DNA from: Silene conica
Lineage: Eukaryota; Streptophyta; Magnoliopsida; Caryophyllales; Caryophyllaceae
NCBI GenBank assembly: GCA_029255685.2
Contig: CM055317.2
Location: forward strand, 75,133,460-75,197,459
DNA length: 64,000 nt
Reading direction: 5' to 3'
Part shown: positions 46,901 through 56,894 of the stretch, piece by piece
How the letters are laid out: every line of letters begins with the position of its first letter
Numbering within the stretch: position 1 is the first letter of the stretch
Translations under genes and position numbers: made by a program
Notes under the pieces: model-generated
Seen by the model: the letters and a program-made list of their open reading frames with translations, nothing else
The model's database searches: none
What the model was told of the DNA's origin: nothing

Positions 46901-47124
46901 TACAGTTATTTATTTTATTTATTTTCCGACATTATTTAAATTAATTTGGATAAATTTATATAATTACAGTTATTTATTTTATTTATTTTCCGACATTATT
47001 TAAATTAATTTGGATAAATTTACATAATTACAGTTACCACAATCCATTGAGCTCAAGTGATGGAAGTGGAGCAACGACAAGCCAACAAATGAATGCATTC
47101 AACAACCAAGGGTGGATGCTATGA
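34906..47124 (+). CDS. SEP-like: SEPALLATA-like MIKC-type MADS-box transcription factor
   Basis: Eight exons: 34906-35090, 39692-39770, 44641-44702, 45010-45109, 45234-45275, 45805-45846, 46004-46149, 47034-47124 (747 nt, 248 residues plus stop). Lengths 185/79/62/100/42/42 match the conserved MIKC pattern. Residues 1-61 are an E-class MADS domain ([30 protein letters not shown]). Residues 62-88 are the I region ([20 protein letters not shown]). The K domain spans about 89-170 ([48 protein letters not shown]). The C region has SEP-I-like [17 protein letters not shown] and ends NQGWML, like SEP1/2/4 rather than SEP3. The protein should bind CArG boxes as dimers and bridge floral quartets. Introns 1 and 2 are 4.6 and 4.9 kb. 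Introns use GT-AG except intron 7 (GC-AG). No lesion is seen. Which SEP paralogue it is needs a tree. Confidence 0.95.
35805..35925. repeat. Minisatellite TTTTTACTTTGCATTTTATGC
   Basis: About four degenerate copies of a ~26-34 bp unit with core ACTTTGCATTTTATGCTAA, in intron 1. Confidence 0.7.
36471..36584 (-). mobile_element. tRNA-derived SINE in intron 1
   Basis: On the minus strand it reads GAGTTAGCCCAAGTGGTAAG (A box) and GGGGGTTCGATCCTCATCC (B box), ending in a short A run (T run at 36471-36478). Direct repeats CTAGTATTAGT flank it at 36460-36470 and 36585-36595. Only 114 bp, so it is little more than the tRNA-like head. Confidence 0.8.
37238..37500. mobile_element. Stowaway-like MITE in intron 1
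   Basis: Ends CTTCCTCCATTTCAATCAAT and ATTGATTGGAATGGAGGAAG with TA duplications. Same family as 12239-12487. Confidence 0.85.
39854..43887 (+). mobile_element. Large non-autonomous Helitron in intron 2
   Basis: The 3' end reads CCGTGCATCGCACGGGCAAA then AAAACTAG followed by T, a hairpin plus CTAG terminus. The best 5' candidate is TCAATATCAATATATATAAT at 39854 (or TCAATATATATAATTAAAGG at 39860), both preceded by A and followed by GGAAGCTTTTTTCTAAGCAC. Internally it has AT-rich ACAATTTTTCTATTAGAATT-type repeats (39945-40330) and a long degenerate repeat array (40990-43080). No Rep/helicase frame or captured gene was recognised. The 3' end is firm and the 5' end less so. Confidence 0.65.
40990..43080. 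repeat. Degenerate ~400-500 bp repeat array inside the Helitron
   Basis: A block with anchor GGAGGTAAGTATCTTGGAGG, then GTAGGGTTACTCC, CGACGTTTAAGAGTGTGA and CAGGGATACG, recurs near 41036, 41539, 41945 and 42775. A partial copy is near 42090. Spacings are about 500, 400 and 830 bp (two units). Units end with AATCTCTAAAGTAACATGTA-type and ACTCAATTTTG text. No coding frame is conserved between units. Confidence 0.7.
43888..44400. repeat. TTTTTGAGCATATG-type repeat in intron 2
   Basis: Words GAGCATATG, GAGCTTATGAATATTTTTT and TTAGATTTTAATTTTT repeat across 43960-44250 and match 26625-26830. An AT-rich dispersed repeat of unknown class. Confidence 0.5.
45360..45754. mobile_element. GGGTTGTTTGGTAAAC-type MITE, copy 2, in intron 5
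   Basis: About 395 bp with ends GGGTTGTTTGGTAAAC and TTTATCAAATAAGCTC. It aligns with 14277-15389 minus its hAT insertion. It makes up most of the 529-bp intron 5. Confidence 0.78.
46150..47033 (+). other. Intron 7 of the SEP-like gene, GC-AG type
   Basis: The donor reads CTTGG/gcaagt at 46149/46150 and the acceptor attacag/TTACC at 47033. Only this pairing keeps the frame (GGT glycine across the junction, then [10 protein letters not shown]), and GCAAGT is the usual strong GC-donor consensus. The intron is AT-rich and ends in the repeat at 46736-47033. Confidence 0.85.
46736..47033 (+). repeat. Five-copy tandem repeat containing the intron 7 acceptor
   Basis: Units with CGACATTATTTAAATTAATT, TGGATAAATTTACATAATTA and CAG recur with anchors at 46751, 46804, 46877, 46941 and 47005 (spacings 53, 73, 64, 64). 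Each ends in a near-identical TAATTACAG, so five potential 3' splice sites exist at 46779, 46832, 46905, 46969 and 47033. Only the last joins in frame to exon 8. The others would read [10 protein letters not shown] and stop. Confidence 0.9.
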
Positions 47125-47290
47125 AAGATTATACCATGAAAGTAAGTATATGTCATGGTAAATTTTTGGGTTGTTTTATAGCTCAAATTAAGCTATTATT
47201 ATTATAGAAATAAGTATGACTTTAATTGTACCTATAATGAATGCTATGGACAATTAATAAAACAAGATTGCCCATTTTGTAATGACATTA
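47125..47290 (+). other. Presumptive 3' UTR of the SEP-like gene
   Basis: After the TGA at 47122-47124, an ATTAATAAAAC near 47257-47267 is a plausible polyadenylation signal about 140 bp downstream. The true end is not determinable from sequence. Confidence 0.4.
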
Positions 47291-48084
47291 TGTGCTTCAA
47301 TATGTTGGTACCTCCGCTACTTCATGTATCGTATATTCATACGAACATTCACAAATGTACCAAAAAAAACACGCATATGATGTATTATAGCAAATGTACT
47401 CGTTCTCTGGCTCTTTTATTTGTATTTTTTGTTGAATAATCTTTTGCTTGGAATGATACGTTTGCAAAACCGTCTTATTTTTAACGGTCACAAACTTGTG
47501 GAAATACGGAAAAGTCCAACTTTAATAGGACTTGGTATATGATGAGCCCAACAAAGTCAGTGGGATCGGGCTATACGTGGTTATGTTGGAAATAAATTGT
47601 ATGGCCCAAGTCCATCTTCAGCTAATTCATTATTTTAAAGGAAAATAATGAATTAGCTCATAGTCTAGTCGAATTAGTAATAACTCATTATTTTAAGGGC
47701 GAAAGACAAGAGGTTTGTTATATTCCGCCCTAATTTTACTCATTTCGTTATTATAAATCATCAAATTGCCCTTTATTTTTTTAATAGTTACTTTTTCAAT
47801 AAAAGTTACTTTTACTAATTCATTTCAACATTTACGTATATTTGAAAACCGTTTCAAAACCTGCAAATTAAACTGTATTAATAAAAAAACAAAAATTAAC
47901 AAATTTGTGCATCCTTCACCAACAATGTTTTTTTTAAAACAAAATCCATACTCATCTTCATCCTTCCCCAACAATATTCACATTCATCCTCACCAACAGT
48001 CACATTCATCTTCTCCAACAACTCCAACACCCATTCACATTCACTCTTCTTGTTTCACCATTCTTTTTTCGGATTTTTGGTAAA
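47291..48084. other. Intergenic stretch downstream of the SEP-like gene
   Basis: No gene supported. The frame 47766-48083 is simple-sequence-like (SSS, HIHPH) and not convincing. Confidence 0.3.
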
Positions 48085-48985
48085 TTATTGGATCTAGAAA
48101 ATAGTGTCCAAGAACAAAAAAAATTAGCGTTGTAAATTTTCTTGAGTATGGACCCTCTCCATGAGTAAGGATCCTCTCCATTTCTCAAAAAGAAATGGAG
48201 GTCCATTACTTTTTAACGGTTTAGATTTAGTTTTGGGTCGATCCGGTGGTCGTAATTTAACAAGAAAAGAACAGATTAATGAGTGAAATGGAGATATGTA
48301 TTATAGTATTCTCTTAGTGTGATAATGGACCAAAAAGTAATGGAGAAGATTCAGTAAGGATCCTCTCCATTACTCAAAAAGAAATGGAGGTCCATTACTT
48401 TTTAACGATCCAAATTAATTTTGGGCTCGATTGGATAGTTGTAGATTTATTTAGAAATGAAAAGGTAAATAAAAGTGATTGAAATATATAATATAGTAAT
48501 GTTTGTGAGAGGAAATAGAGAGAAAACAAATGGAGAGAATCTAAACTCAGTTTTCTTTTAAAAAAATGGTTCATTCATGTAATACAAATGAACAGCCATG
48601 GGTGTGTTCATGTGAATTACATGAAGAGGCCTGGGCATGTTCATGTAATTCACATGAATGAGCCGTTTTACAGTTATTCTACCTATTCAATAATGTGACG
48701 AAATAATAAAAATAAGTGACGAAATTTAATTAGATCTGACAAATAGTGTCCAAGAACAAAAAAAATTAACGTTGTAAATTTTTTTTAAAAAAATGGTTTA
48801 TTCATGTAATTCGGATGAATAGGCCTAGGCGTGTTCATGTGAATTACATGAACAGGTCTGGGCGTGTTCATGTAATTCACATGAACGAGCCATTTTAAAG
48901 CTATTCTACTTATATGAACCCGCATGTTCATGTGACGAAATAATAAAAATAAGTGACGAAATTTAATTAAATTGATTAATAACTC
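48085..48985. repeat. Two tandem copies of an ATGAAC-palindrome repeat, one split by a doubled MITE-like unit
   Basis: A unit starting near GTGTCCAAGAACAAAAAAAA occurs at 48103 and 48748. It continues with GTTCATGTGAATTACATGAA palindromes at 48560-48660 and 48795-48890 and with GTGACGAAATAATAAAAATA (48696, 48936). Between the head and body of the first copy lies 48155-48545. That insert is itself two tandem copies of a ~190-bp unit beginning AAGGATCCTCTCCATT, with inverted GGTCCATTACTTTTTAA / AAAAAGTAATGGA parts. No coding potential. Confidence 0.65.
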
Positions 48986-49685
48986 ATTTTCAGCTTCTTC
49001 GGTATAATTATATGAACCCGTATTGTTTTCACCTTATACAAAACCGCTTGCTTCTCCTAATTGGTGACTACTATACTCATCGTAATATCGATAATGTTGT
49101 CCGGCATTCCAATCATTGTTAAATTGATTTCCGTCATTGTTGTAATAACTATTATTATTGTACGATTCAAAAATATAATCGAAAAATGGGTTGTCGTCTC
49201 CCGTTAATCAATAACTATATGTGTTAATTAATTTTTTAGAAAGAGAAAATGTTACAAAGTGATAATGTGTGGTAATTAAATTTTATCTTAAGCTTATTTG
49301 GGGTAATTATATTAACTCGTAATGTTTTCATCATAAACAAAATCACTACACTACGTGTATTCGTAACTATTATACTCATCTTATACGATTAACCGATATA
49401 TTAATGTGTTAAATATTTTTTACAAAGATAAGGGTAATCTTGGAATATTTGAAATGAAATTAGGGGGAAAATGAGTAAAGTAGGGGCGGAAAATAGCAAT
49501 TTTGAATGGCAAATAACAATCCTCGTAAGCCTCGTAAAATTGACTTTACTCGAATAAATTGACCTAAATAACTTGACTCATCCTAATTAGACACCCGAAC
49601 TTACGACCTGAACTTGACATGAATCTGAATTGTTCCGAACTCACATGTATATTAAAGCAAGCTAATTATTATCTATAAGTAATTT
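48986..49685. other. Intergenic stretch, possible Harbinger protein relic
   Basis: 49020-49205 on the minus strand can be read as an Asn/Tyr-rich peptide (FFDYIFESYNNNSYYNND). That resembles the N-terminal low-complexity part of some plant PIF/Harbinger proteins, but it is too short and broken to call. Confidence 0.25.
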
Positions 49686-49689
49686 GTGA

Positions 49690-49855
49690 ACCTCATTAAG
49701 CCTCTCTTGCGACGGATATATCCGTCGCAAGCTTCTAACAGGCCAAGTTATCCCACTTGAGCATATAAGACAAAACATAGAAAGTCACAAAAGATTTATC
49801 TTTTCTCACTCAAATGGATAATACTTGACCCGTCGCAAGTTTACGAACCTGATAG
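49690..49855. repeat. MITE-like repeat with GACGGATATATCCGTC
   Basis: CTTGCGACGGATATATCCGTCGCAAG (palindrome, centre near 49722) and a later CCCGTCGCAAGTTTACGAAC bracket about 160 bp. Same theme as 18968-19135 and 61530-61785. Confidence 0.55.
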
Positions 49856-52687
49856 TAGTTGGGCCGAAAATTAGCTGAAGCTAGGATAACCCGATCCGAA
49901 ATCTATAGACAAAATATGACCCGACACAAAATTGACCAAACCCGGCGGGATTGACTCCTTTGTCAGCTCTATTAGCTAGTATAGTCATGAATTTTCAAAA
50001 TATTACGTAATATACTTAATTATTCATAATATTACATATATAGTTCCAGACTTCCAACTGTTCTTATGAATATTACTTAATTATTCATAATATTACATAT
50101 ATAGCTTTGTGCAATAGCGAATGGGGAACGTTGTTCGGGGATGCTAGTGTGAAACATTTGTCAGCCTTCCAATCAGATCACTGCCCTCTTCTAATATCCC
50201 CCAATGGATTTGCTCCTCTTCATTCTATTCAAAAACCATTTCGATTTCAGGCTGCTTGGCTAACTCATGAAAATTTTTCGGAGTTTATCAACGAGAATTG
50301 GGCAGAAGGTAATAATCTGGTTAGTCAGTTGTAAGATATCTCGCAAAAGCTTCAAGGATGTTTTCGGCAATATCTTCCACCAAAAACGAACACTTCTAGC
50401 ACGTATTGAAGGCCGTCAAAGACATTTATCGATAAAAAGTAAACGTCACCTGATTATTCTAGAAGCACAGTTGCGTGACAAACTGAATAAAGTACTAGAA
50501 CGAGAGGAGCTTTTATGGTACCAAAAATCAAGAGTGGTTTTCATTCGAGACGGAGACCGTAATACATCTTATTTTCATGTAAGTACCCTTGTCCGTAGAT
50601 GGAGGAATCGCATCAATTCTCTGAACAACGATGAAGGCATTTGGGTTGAAAACAGTGATGAGGTCAAGAGAATGATTGTGGAGTATTATAAGAAACTTTA
50701 TACTGCCGAGGATATCAATGGTGATGGAATAGATATCCCCTATGATTTATTCCAAGAATTCAGCAATGAACATTGGGACTGGTTAACAAAGTACTACTCT
50801 ATGGCAGAAGTCGAGAATTAAAGCTCCTGGTCCGGACGGGTTTCAAGCCCTATTCTATCAAAAGCATTGGTCTGTCACCAAAGAAGACGTATGTAGTATG
50901 GCAAAGAGAGCTCTTGAAGGCAAAGGTTTCCCAAGTGGATTAAATGATACCCATATTGTTTTAATACCCAAAGTTGATGGTCCCGAACATATTTCACAAT
51001 TCCGTCCGATCAGTCTCTGCAATGTGGCATAAAAACTTGTGAGTAAAACCATTGCTAATCGCCTTAAAAAAGTCCTGCCACGACTTATTTCAGAAAACCA
51101 AAGCGGCTTCGTTCCGGGGCTTCACATAACTGATAATATAGTTGTCTATCAAGAGACAATTCATACTATGCGTAGAGCTAAAGGCAGAAAGAGCTACATG
51201 GCTATCAAAATCGACTTGGAAAAAGCGTATGACAGGTTGAGGTGGGATTTTATCAAAGCTACTTTAGTGGATATGTGTTTTCCGATTCGATCTCATGATT
51301 GACACTATTATGGAATGCGTCACTTCCCCGACTATGCAAATTCTTTGGAATGGCGAACCAACAGAAAAATTCAAACCCACCAGGGGAGTCAGACAAGGCA
51401 ATCCTCTTTCATCATATCTTTTCGTTATGTGCCCTGAGAAACTTCAGCAACCTATAGACGAGAAAATTCGTGGTTCAAATTGGCTACCCATCCCGATTTG
51501 CAGAAATGGGCCGAAATTTTCTAATCTTTTTTTCGCTGACGATATGGTCCTTTTTGCTGAAGCAGAAGCTGATCAAGCCAATGTCATTAATTCTATCCTC
51601 GAAAATTTTTGCCGAGCCTCAGGGGAGAAAGTTAGTATAGCTAAATCCAAAGTATTCTTTTCAAATAATACACCATCGGCTGTTCGTGATGATATAACCC
51701 AGATTCTTGGGTTTGAGCAGACTTCGGATTTGGGCATCTGCGTAGGTATGCCTACCATTAATGGGAGGGTAACTAAGGCCACCTTTGCACAGTTAGAAGA
51801 AAAATTCAATAAGAGATTAGTAGGCTGGCAAACCAAGCACCTTTCTCTAGCCGGGCGAAACACTCTTATACAAACAACGATGTCTACCCTAGCTAATTAC
51901 AATATGCAAACTGCCAAGCTGCCGCGGTCTATTTGTGATTCGATAGACAGGAAAACCAGGAGATTTTTGTGGGGCGGTAATGAGGAAACGTAAAAAGTTC
52001 ATTTAATATCCTGGGAGACGGTCCAAAAACCGATATCCTTAGGAGGCCTTGGAATCCGCTCCTCCCATCAATCAAATGCAGCCTTCCTCGTTAAACTTGG
52101 ATGGCGAGTTCTCACCAAGCCAACGAGCTTATGGGCTCGTGTTCTCAGAGCTAAATACTGTAATGGGAGATGCGATGTCGACATGTTTCAACCGAAAGCT
52201 AATATGTCCAATACTTGGGCCGGGATAATTTCTCAAGCTGATAGTATACAAAAAGGCACATCTATAGCTGTAGGAAACGGAAGAAGGACATTATTTTGGG
52301 AACATTCTTGGGTAGATACGGGATGCCTATCGGATAGGGCTATTTCTTCCATACCGGAAACTATTCTTGGAGCAACTGTAGGCGATATGTGGGACGAAAA
52401 TTCGGGGAGGAAGTGGGATGACTTTGCTAATTACCTTACTCAGGAGGATTTGCAAAAAATTTCAGCCTATTCCTTATCTACAGACCCATACCTAGAAGAC
52501 GAACTTTATTGGAACAGTACGTCTTATGGCAAATTCTCAATCACCCGCTCTTAGTATTATCAAAGGCGCTGAACCATCGACCTCTAGCAATCAAACGGCC
52601 TGGCATCTCATCTGGAAGTTACCGGTTCAACAATGGATACGTATGTTTATATGGCTCGCTGCTCATGACAAACTGCTGACAAATTTC

Positions 52688-54392
52688 TGATGAGCTCCAT
52701 TTTGGTCATCATTTTCTTTATTTTCGGTCACGATTCGACCTCGATTTGCGTGTCTTTGGTTGTTTTTACGTCCGTTGCCTCGTATATTCCTATTCTATCC
52801 ACTTTTTTGTAGGTATCACGGCGGGGGCAAGGAAACGAGACTAATCGAGGCGGATTTAGAGCGATTTATGAAGAATTATGAAGAATTTGGCAAATTTCAT
52901 CCCCAGGCCCTCCCAGCCGGTCCCCAACCGGCGGCCGGTCCGCCGGCTGGGAGCGTTGACTTGACTTCGTTGGCATAAAAGAAGAATTTTTTCAGAACCT
53001 TAAGAAAAGGCCCCCAGCCGGTGGCCAACAGGCAGCCGGTCAGCCGGCTGGGATGTACTTCCTATACTTAGCCAAAATTCGAAATGTGAAGAAATGAAGA
53101 AATGCAAAGATGGGGCAGATTCGTGCAAAAAGTGTCCCAGCCGGTGGACAACCGGCAGCCGGTCCACCGGCTGAGGGGACCTGTTCATATTGATAATTGA
53201 AGAATAAAATCAGATTGAAGGTTTTGGCCTCTCAGCCGGTGCCCGACCGGCAGCCGGCCGGTCGGCTGAGGGTCAAGGTTTTTCGAAGAAAAGAAGAAAA
53301 AAAGTTCAGAAGTCCAAATTTGGACTCTCAGCCGGTCACAGACCGGCAGCCGGTCGACCGGCTGGGAGTCACTTTTCAGAAATTCGCGCACTATATAAAC
53401 CCGCACTTAGTCTTTCATTTGATACGTGATTTTTACACACTTTTCTAGGGTTTTTACTGTTTCATTGCTTGATACTTAGACACAAAAACACTCTTAAATA
53501 TTTTAATCCTCTTTAGATCTTAGTTTAATCATTCAATATTTGTTAATCTCTCTTTAGTAATTTACTTAGCCTTGTTCTTGGGCATTTGTAGAGGATTTTA
53601 TTGGGTTGTAATTTGAAGGGTTTGAAAGAATCTTTCAGCTTGTTATCCAAGCTACTTCCTTTTCCATAATTGTTGGTATAATTCTTCTAATCTCTACTTA
53701 GTTTTTACATTTATTTAAGTTTCTTTTGAATCAATTATTACCCTTTGCTTGTTCATGATGTTGATGTTTTGTTTATGTCTTATTCACATGTTTTCCCTTA
53801 ACATGAGTGAGTAGTCTCTTTACTAGGGTAAGGGGTGATCTTGGGTAGTTGATGTTGATGTATGTTGGTTAGGGTTAGGGTTTAGGTTTCAACTTTGTTA
53901 GGTTTTCAATATATGCATGCTAGATGTTTGATGAAATGCCTCAACGATGGTTGGGCATGATTCTTTTGGTTGTTTGCCTTAGACGATAGTCTATGTCTTT
54001 CATGGGCATGTGTATGTGTTAGGTTGACCTTGTTTATAGCGAAAGCTAGAATAGGACTCGACCTTAGGTTAGTCAAATCGAAAGACGAGACGGACCTAGA
54101 CCTAACTTAGATGAGACCACCTACCCCTATGCTTGCTTGACATCGACTACCCTAGTAACCCCCGACACCCTAGTTCCTTTAATCATCAATTTCACTTCAA
54201 TTTACTTGCTTTAGTAGTTAATTAGTCTCTCCAAACCAAACCTATTACTCCCGACTCTTACTTAGATTAGAACATAACTATACAACTATCCTCACCGTCT
54301 TCGCGAACGATAACCCTATTATACTACTTAATTTGGGTTTTTTTATAAATGTGTTTGATGCGTGAGAACCGACGACTTAATCCCGCGCATCA
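52688..54392 (+). mobile_element. Solo LTR (1.7 kb) inserted in the LINE
   Basis: It begins TGATGAGCTCC and ends GCGCATCA (TG...CA, with TGATG/CATCA inverted tips). The flanks ATTTC (52683-52687) and ATTAC (54393-54397) form a 5-bp duplication with one mismatch. Removing the LTR and one copy restores the LINE frame LLTNYNRVKRGIADD. A TATA-like CTATATAAAC lies at about 53390. No primer site, polypurine tract or second LTR is present, so it is a solo LTR. Five GC-rich palindromic repeats precede the TATA motif. Confidence 0.88.
52912..53368. repeat. Five ~100-bp spaced CAGCCGGT...ACCGGCTG palindromes in the solo LTR
   Basis: Palindromic ~40-bp blocks at 52912, 53013, 53136, 53231 and 53335. 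Each has outer arms CCCAGCCGGT / ACCGGCTGGG and an inner CCGGCAGCCGG. Spacers are AT-rich with AAGAA-rich text, so the array is a ~100-bp tandem repeat with conserved palindromes. It lies upstream of the LTR TATA motif. Confidence 0.88.
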
Positions 54393-55389
54393 ATTACAAT
54401 AGGGTCAAAAGAGGGATTGCAGATGACAGTCTCTGCCCACGTTGTCTCGAAGAGGACGAAACTACAGACCATCTCCTTTGCAAATGCCCTATTTAAGCGG
54501 ATATATGGTCGCAATTAGGGGACTACGCCGACACCGGTGATTTCCTTGCTGAACCATACCATTCGTGGCTTACAAAGAATGCAAGTAACGGCTCTGCACT
54601 GGCTTCGACGAATTGGGCTATGAAATTCGCTATAACCTGCTGGTGGTTATGACGTTGGAGGAATAATATCACATTTGGGAGAGCTATGGAGAATCCCACT
54701 GATCCTATTAGCTTCCTTCACCAGCAATTTGAGTTATCAAAACAGGCCTTTTGATCATTTTTCCATTTTCATTCCGGATCCTGGTACGTCCCGGGTGGAA
54801 CGATACATTCGTTGGCACCCTCCACCTCATCATTGGACTCTTCTTAACACGGAAGAAGCTTATCGTGGTAATCCGGGCATTGTCGGATGCGGAGGTATAT
54901 TTCGAGACTCGTCGGGTAATTTCATCTCAGCATATATGTTTTTTAGTGGGATATGCACGTCAATACGTGCAGAATTGAGAGCAATATTGGCCGGTCTGGA
55001 GTACGCTAGATCAATGCACATTCCAAAGCTATTAGTGCATATGGATAACGAGCAGTGTGTGAAATTTATTCGCGAAGAGGGTTCGGTGAACAACAGCCTT
55101 CGTTCTCTAGTCAAAAGCTGTAAGGACTTGGTGCAATTGAATGGCTGGATGATTGATATCCAACATGTTTATCGTGAGGCCAATCGAGCTGCAGATTGGT
55201 TAGCAACAACCGGCATTCATTCTCCCGCAAACTTGACTGTGTTCGAAGCTCCCCCCATGGCTCTGAAATCCATCATTAGAGAAGACGTTTTAGGAGTTTC
55301 CTTTCCTAGACTAGTCATTAGTTAATTTCCGGGGATCTACCCCTCTTGTAAACCGAAAAAAAAAGTTAAATTAGGTGATAATTGAGGTT

Positions 55390-55620
55390 AAGACTTTGTT
55401 CTTTTTTACTTAATTTCAACTCATTTCATTTTTGTTTAATTGTATTCGAATAAGTTTGATTTACATTCAATCAATTATGTTTAGTTAATCTTTTCACAAA
55501 ATTAACTATTAATTCACCTAAATTCATTTCATATCAATTTTAGTCAATTTAGTTCAATTAAGTTCTAATTCATTTAATTCAGTTCAGCTCGTTTCAGCCG
55601 AAAAGAACACGACCTAAATC
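55390..55620. repeat. TIR-like element, TTGTTCTTTT...AAAAGAACA ends
   Basis: Left AAGACTTTGTTCTTTTTTAC and right CAGCCGAAAAGAACACGACC are inverted and resemble the ends of 20769-24350. The interior is TTTAATTCAGTTCAGC-like low complexity. About 225 bp. Confidence 0.55.
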
Positions 55621-55685
55621 ACTTAAACTCTCTCACCATCTTCTACATACACCTTTACTAACACGGTGACACCAAACAAAATTAG

Positions 55686-56885
55686 GAACTTTTTGACGAA
55701 ATGTCATTATTTAACAAACTATTTATCGGTTTGGGGCCCATTTGAAATTATATCTTCCAAATGGGTTCGCATCATCACTATAATTTTTTTTCTAGAATTT
55801 TACACTAAGCCGCTAGCTTAACTAAGGCTTCACCTCATTTCTTAAAAGAAAAAAAACAGAAAGAAGTAGACCAATTGAAAATTTAGAGGAGAAGGAAGTC
55901 GCTGGCTTAACCAGCGGTTTCATTTGTTTTCAGGGAAAAAAAGCAGAATGTGGGAGGTAAGCCGCTTGCTTAACCAGCGGTCTATGTTGTTTTTAAGAAA
56001 AAAAGAAACAAAATTTTAGCATACTACAAAAAACAGAGGAAGGATGTAAGTTGTTGGCTAAGCCAACGGTTTATCTTATTTTCAGCAAAAAAAAAATAGA
56101 CTGTTGGCAGACTACACCAAGGAAATTCAAAAAATTTGGACCATGAACACAAACGAAATATGATAAACGCAATCTTCAATACATAAACTTCAACTACAGA
56201 AATGTTAAGTTTTACACATCTAAAGTTTTAAAATTATAATGAACACGACCGCCTAATTTATTCCCCTACGACTTCTCTTGCTACTTGTTTGTGATGTTGA
56301 ATCGTCGGGCGTGTCGTGTAATGAAGATGCTCTTTGCTCCAAATGCCGAAAGTTGTAGCGCGGTATCTCATTTTCTGCTTCCTCTTCATTTTCCTCTTCC
56401 TCCTCACCTTCATTTTGTGGTTGTGTGATGAGATGTTCTTGCCTAGTAATTTTGAATCATAGGGTTTGGGTAATTTGGGGTTTTTTTGTGTTTCTTGGGT
56501 GAGAGTAAAGTAAGAGTGAAGCAAGACGCCTGTTTTTCTTTTATACACTTACCAAAACCGCTGGCTTAGCCAGCGGCTTTCTTCTCCTCTGTTTTAAAAA
56601 TGGGTATGCTTCTTGCCTGCTACTTCTGCTTCTTTTTTTCCTGACAACAAATGAACCGTTAGTTAAGCCAACGACTTCCTTATCCTCTATATTTTCAATT
56701 GGTCTGCTCCTTTCTGTTTATTCTTTTTAAGAAATGAGGTGAAGTCACTGGTTGAGCTAGCGGCTTAGTGTAAAATTCTGGAAAAAAAATAAAGTGATTA
56801 CATTGACCCATTTGGAAAAAATAGTTTAGCTGGGCCCTAAACCGATAAATAGTTTGCTAAATAACACCATTTCGTCAAAAAGTTC
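55686..56885. mobile_element. Foldback/Mutator-like element with ~330-bp arms and GCTGGCTTAACCAGC motifs
   Basis: It starts GAACTTTTTGACGAAATG and ends CATTTCGTCAAAAAGTTC. Flanks CAAAATTAG (55677-55685) and AAAAATTAG (56886-56894) match 8/9, like a 9-bp duplication. Each arm carries repeated palindromes of type CCGCTGGCTTAACCAGCGG (near 55800, 55905, 55970, 56050; 56560, 56660, 56745). The middle (56220-56550) contains a minus-strand frame of 96 codons that is lysine-rich and unrecognised. Its GAGGAA-rich stretch looks like simple sequence. Confidence 0.8.
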
Positions 56886-56894
56886 AAAAATTAG

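Larger units (their letters stand above)
50105..55365 (+). pseudogene. 5'-truncated LINE ORF2, split by a solo LTR
   Basis: It begins in the last part of the endonuclease (AFQSDHCPLLISPNG, about 50150), shifts frame near 50330, then DGDRNTSYFH. Frame 1 continues across 50812 (KAPGPDGFQALFYQKHW). FRPISLCNVA is followed by a stop at 51030, then DLEKAYDRLRWDF, a shift near 51295, GVRQGNPLSSYLF and FADDMVLFAEA. At 51993 a stop separates it from the connection region (VGNGRRTLFWEHSWVD). The zf-RVT domain is cut at KLLTN by the insertion 52688-54392 and resumes as VKRGIADDSLCPRC. RNase H at 54675-55325 has RAELRAI, HMDNEQC and HVYREANRAADW, but NTEEA in place of the usual NTD. An A run (55357-55365) ends the element. 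No target duplication found. Confidence 0.88.

Noticed and set aside
49020..49205. Harbinger ORF fragment on the minus strand
   Set aside because: Only a low-complexity Asn/Tyr-rich stretch is visible, which is insufficient.
50016..50104. TSD of the + strand LINE from the repeated TTAATTATTCATAATATTAC
   Set aside because: The repeat lies entirely upstream of the LINE and is not found after its A tail, so it is a local tandem duplication.
56258..56548. Lysine-rich 96-codon frame in the foldback element
   Set aside because: No domain, simple-sequence composition. Kept only as a possible captured fragment.
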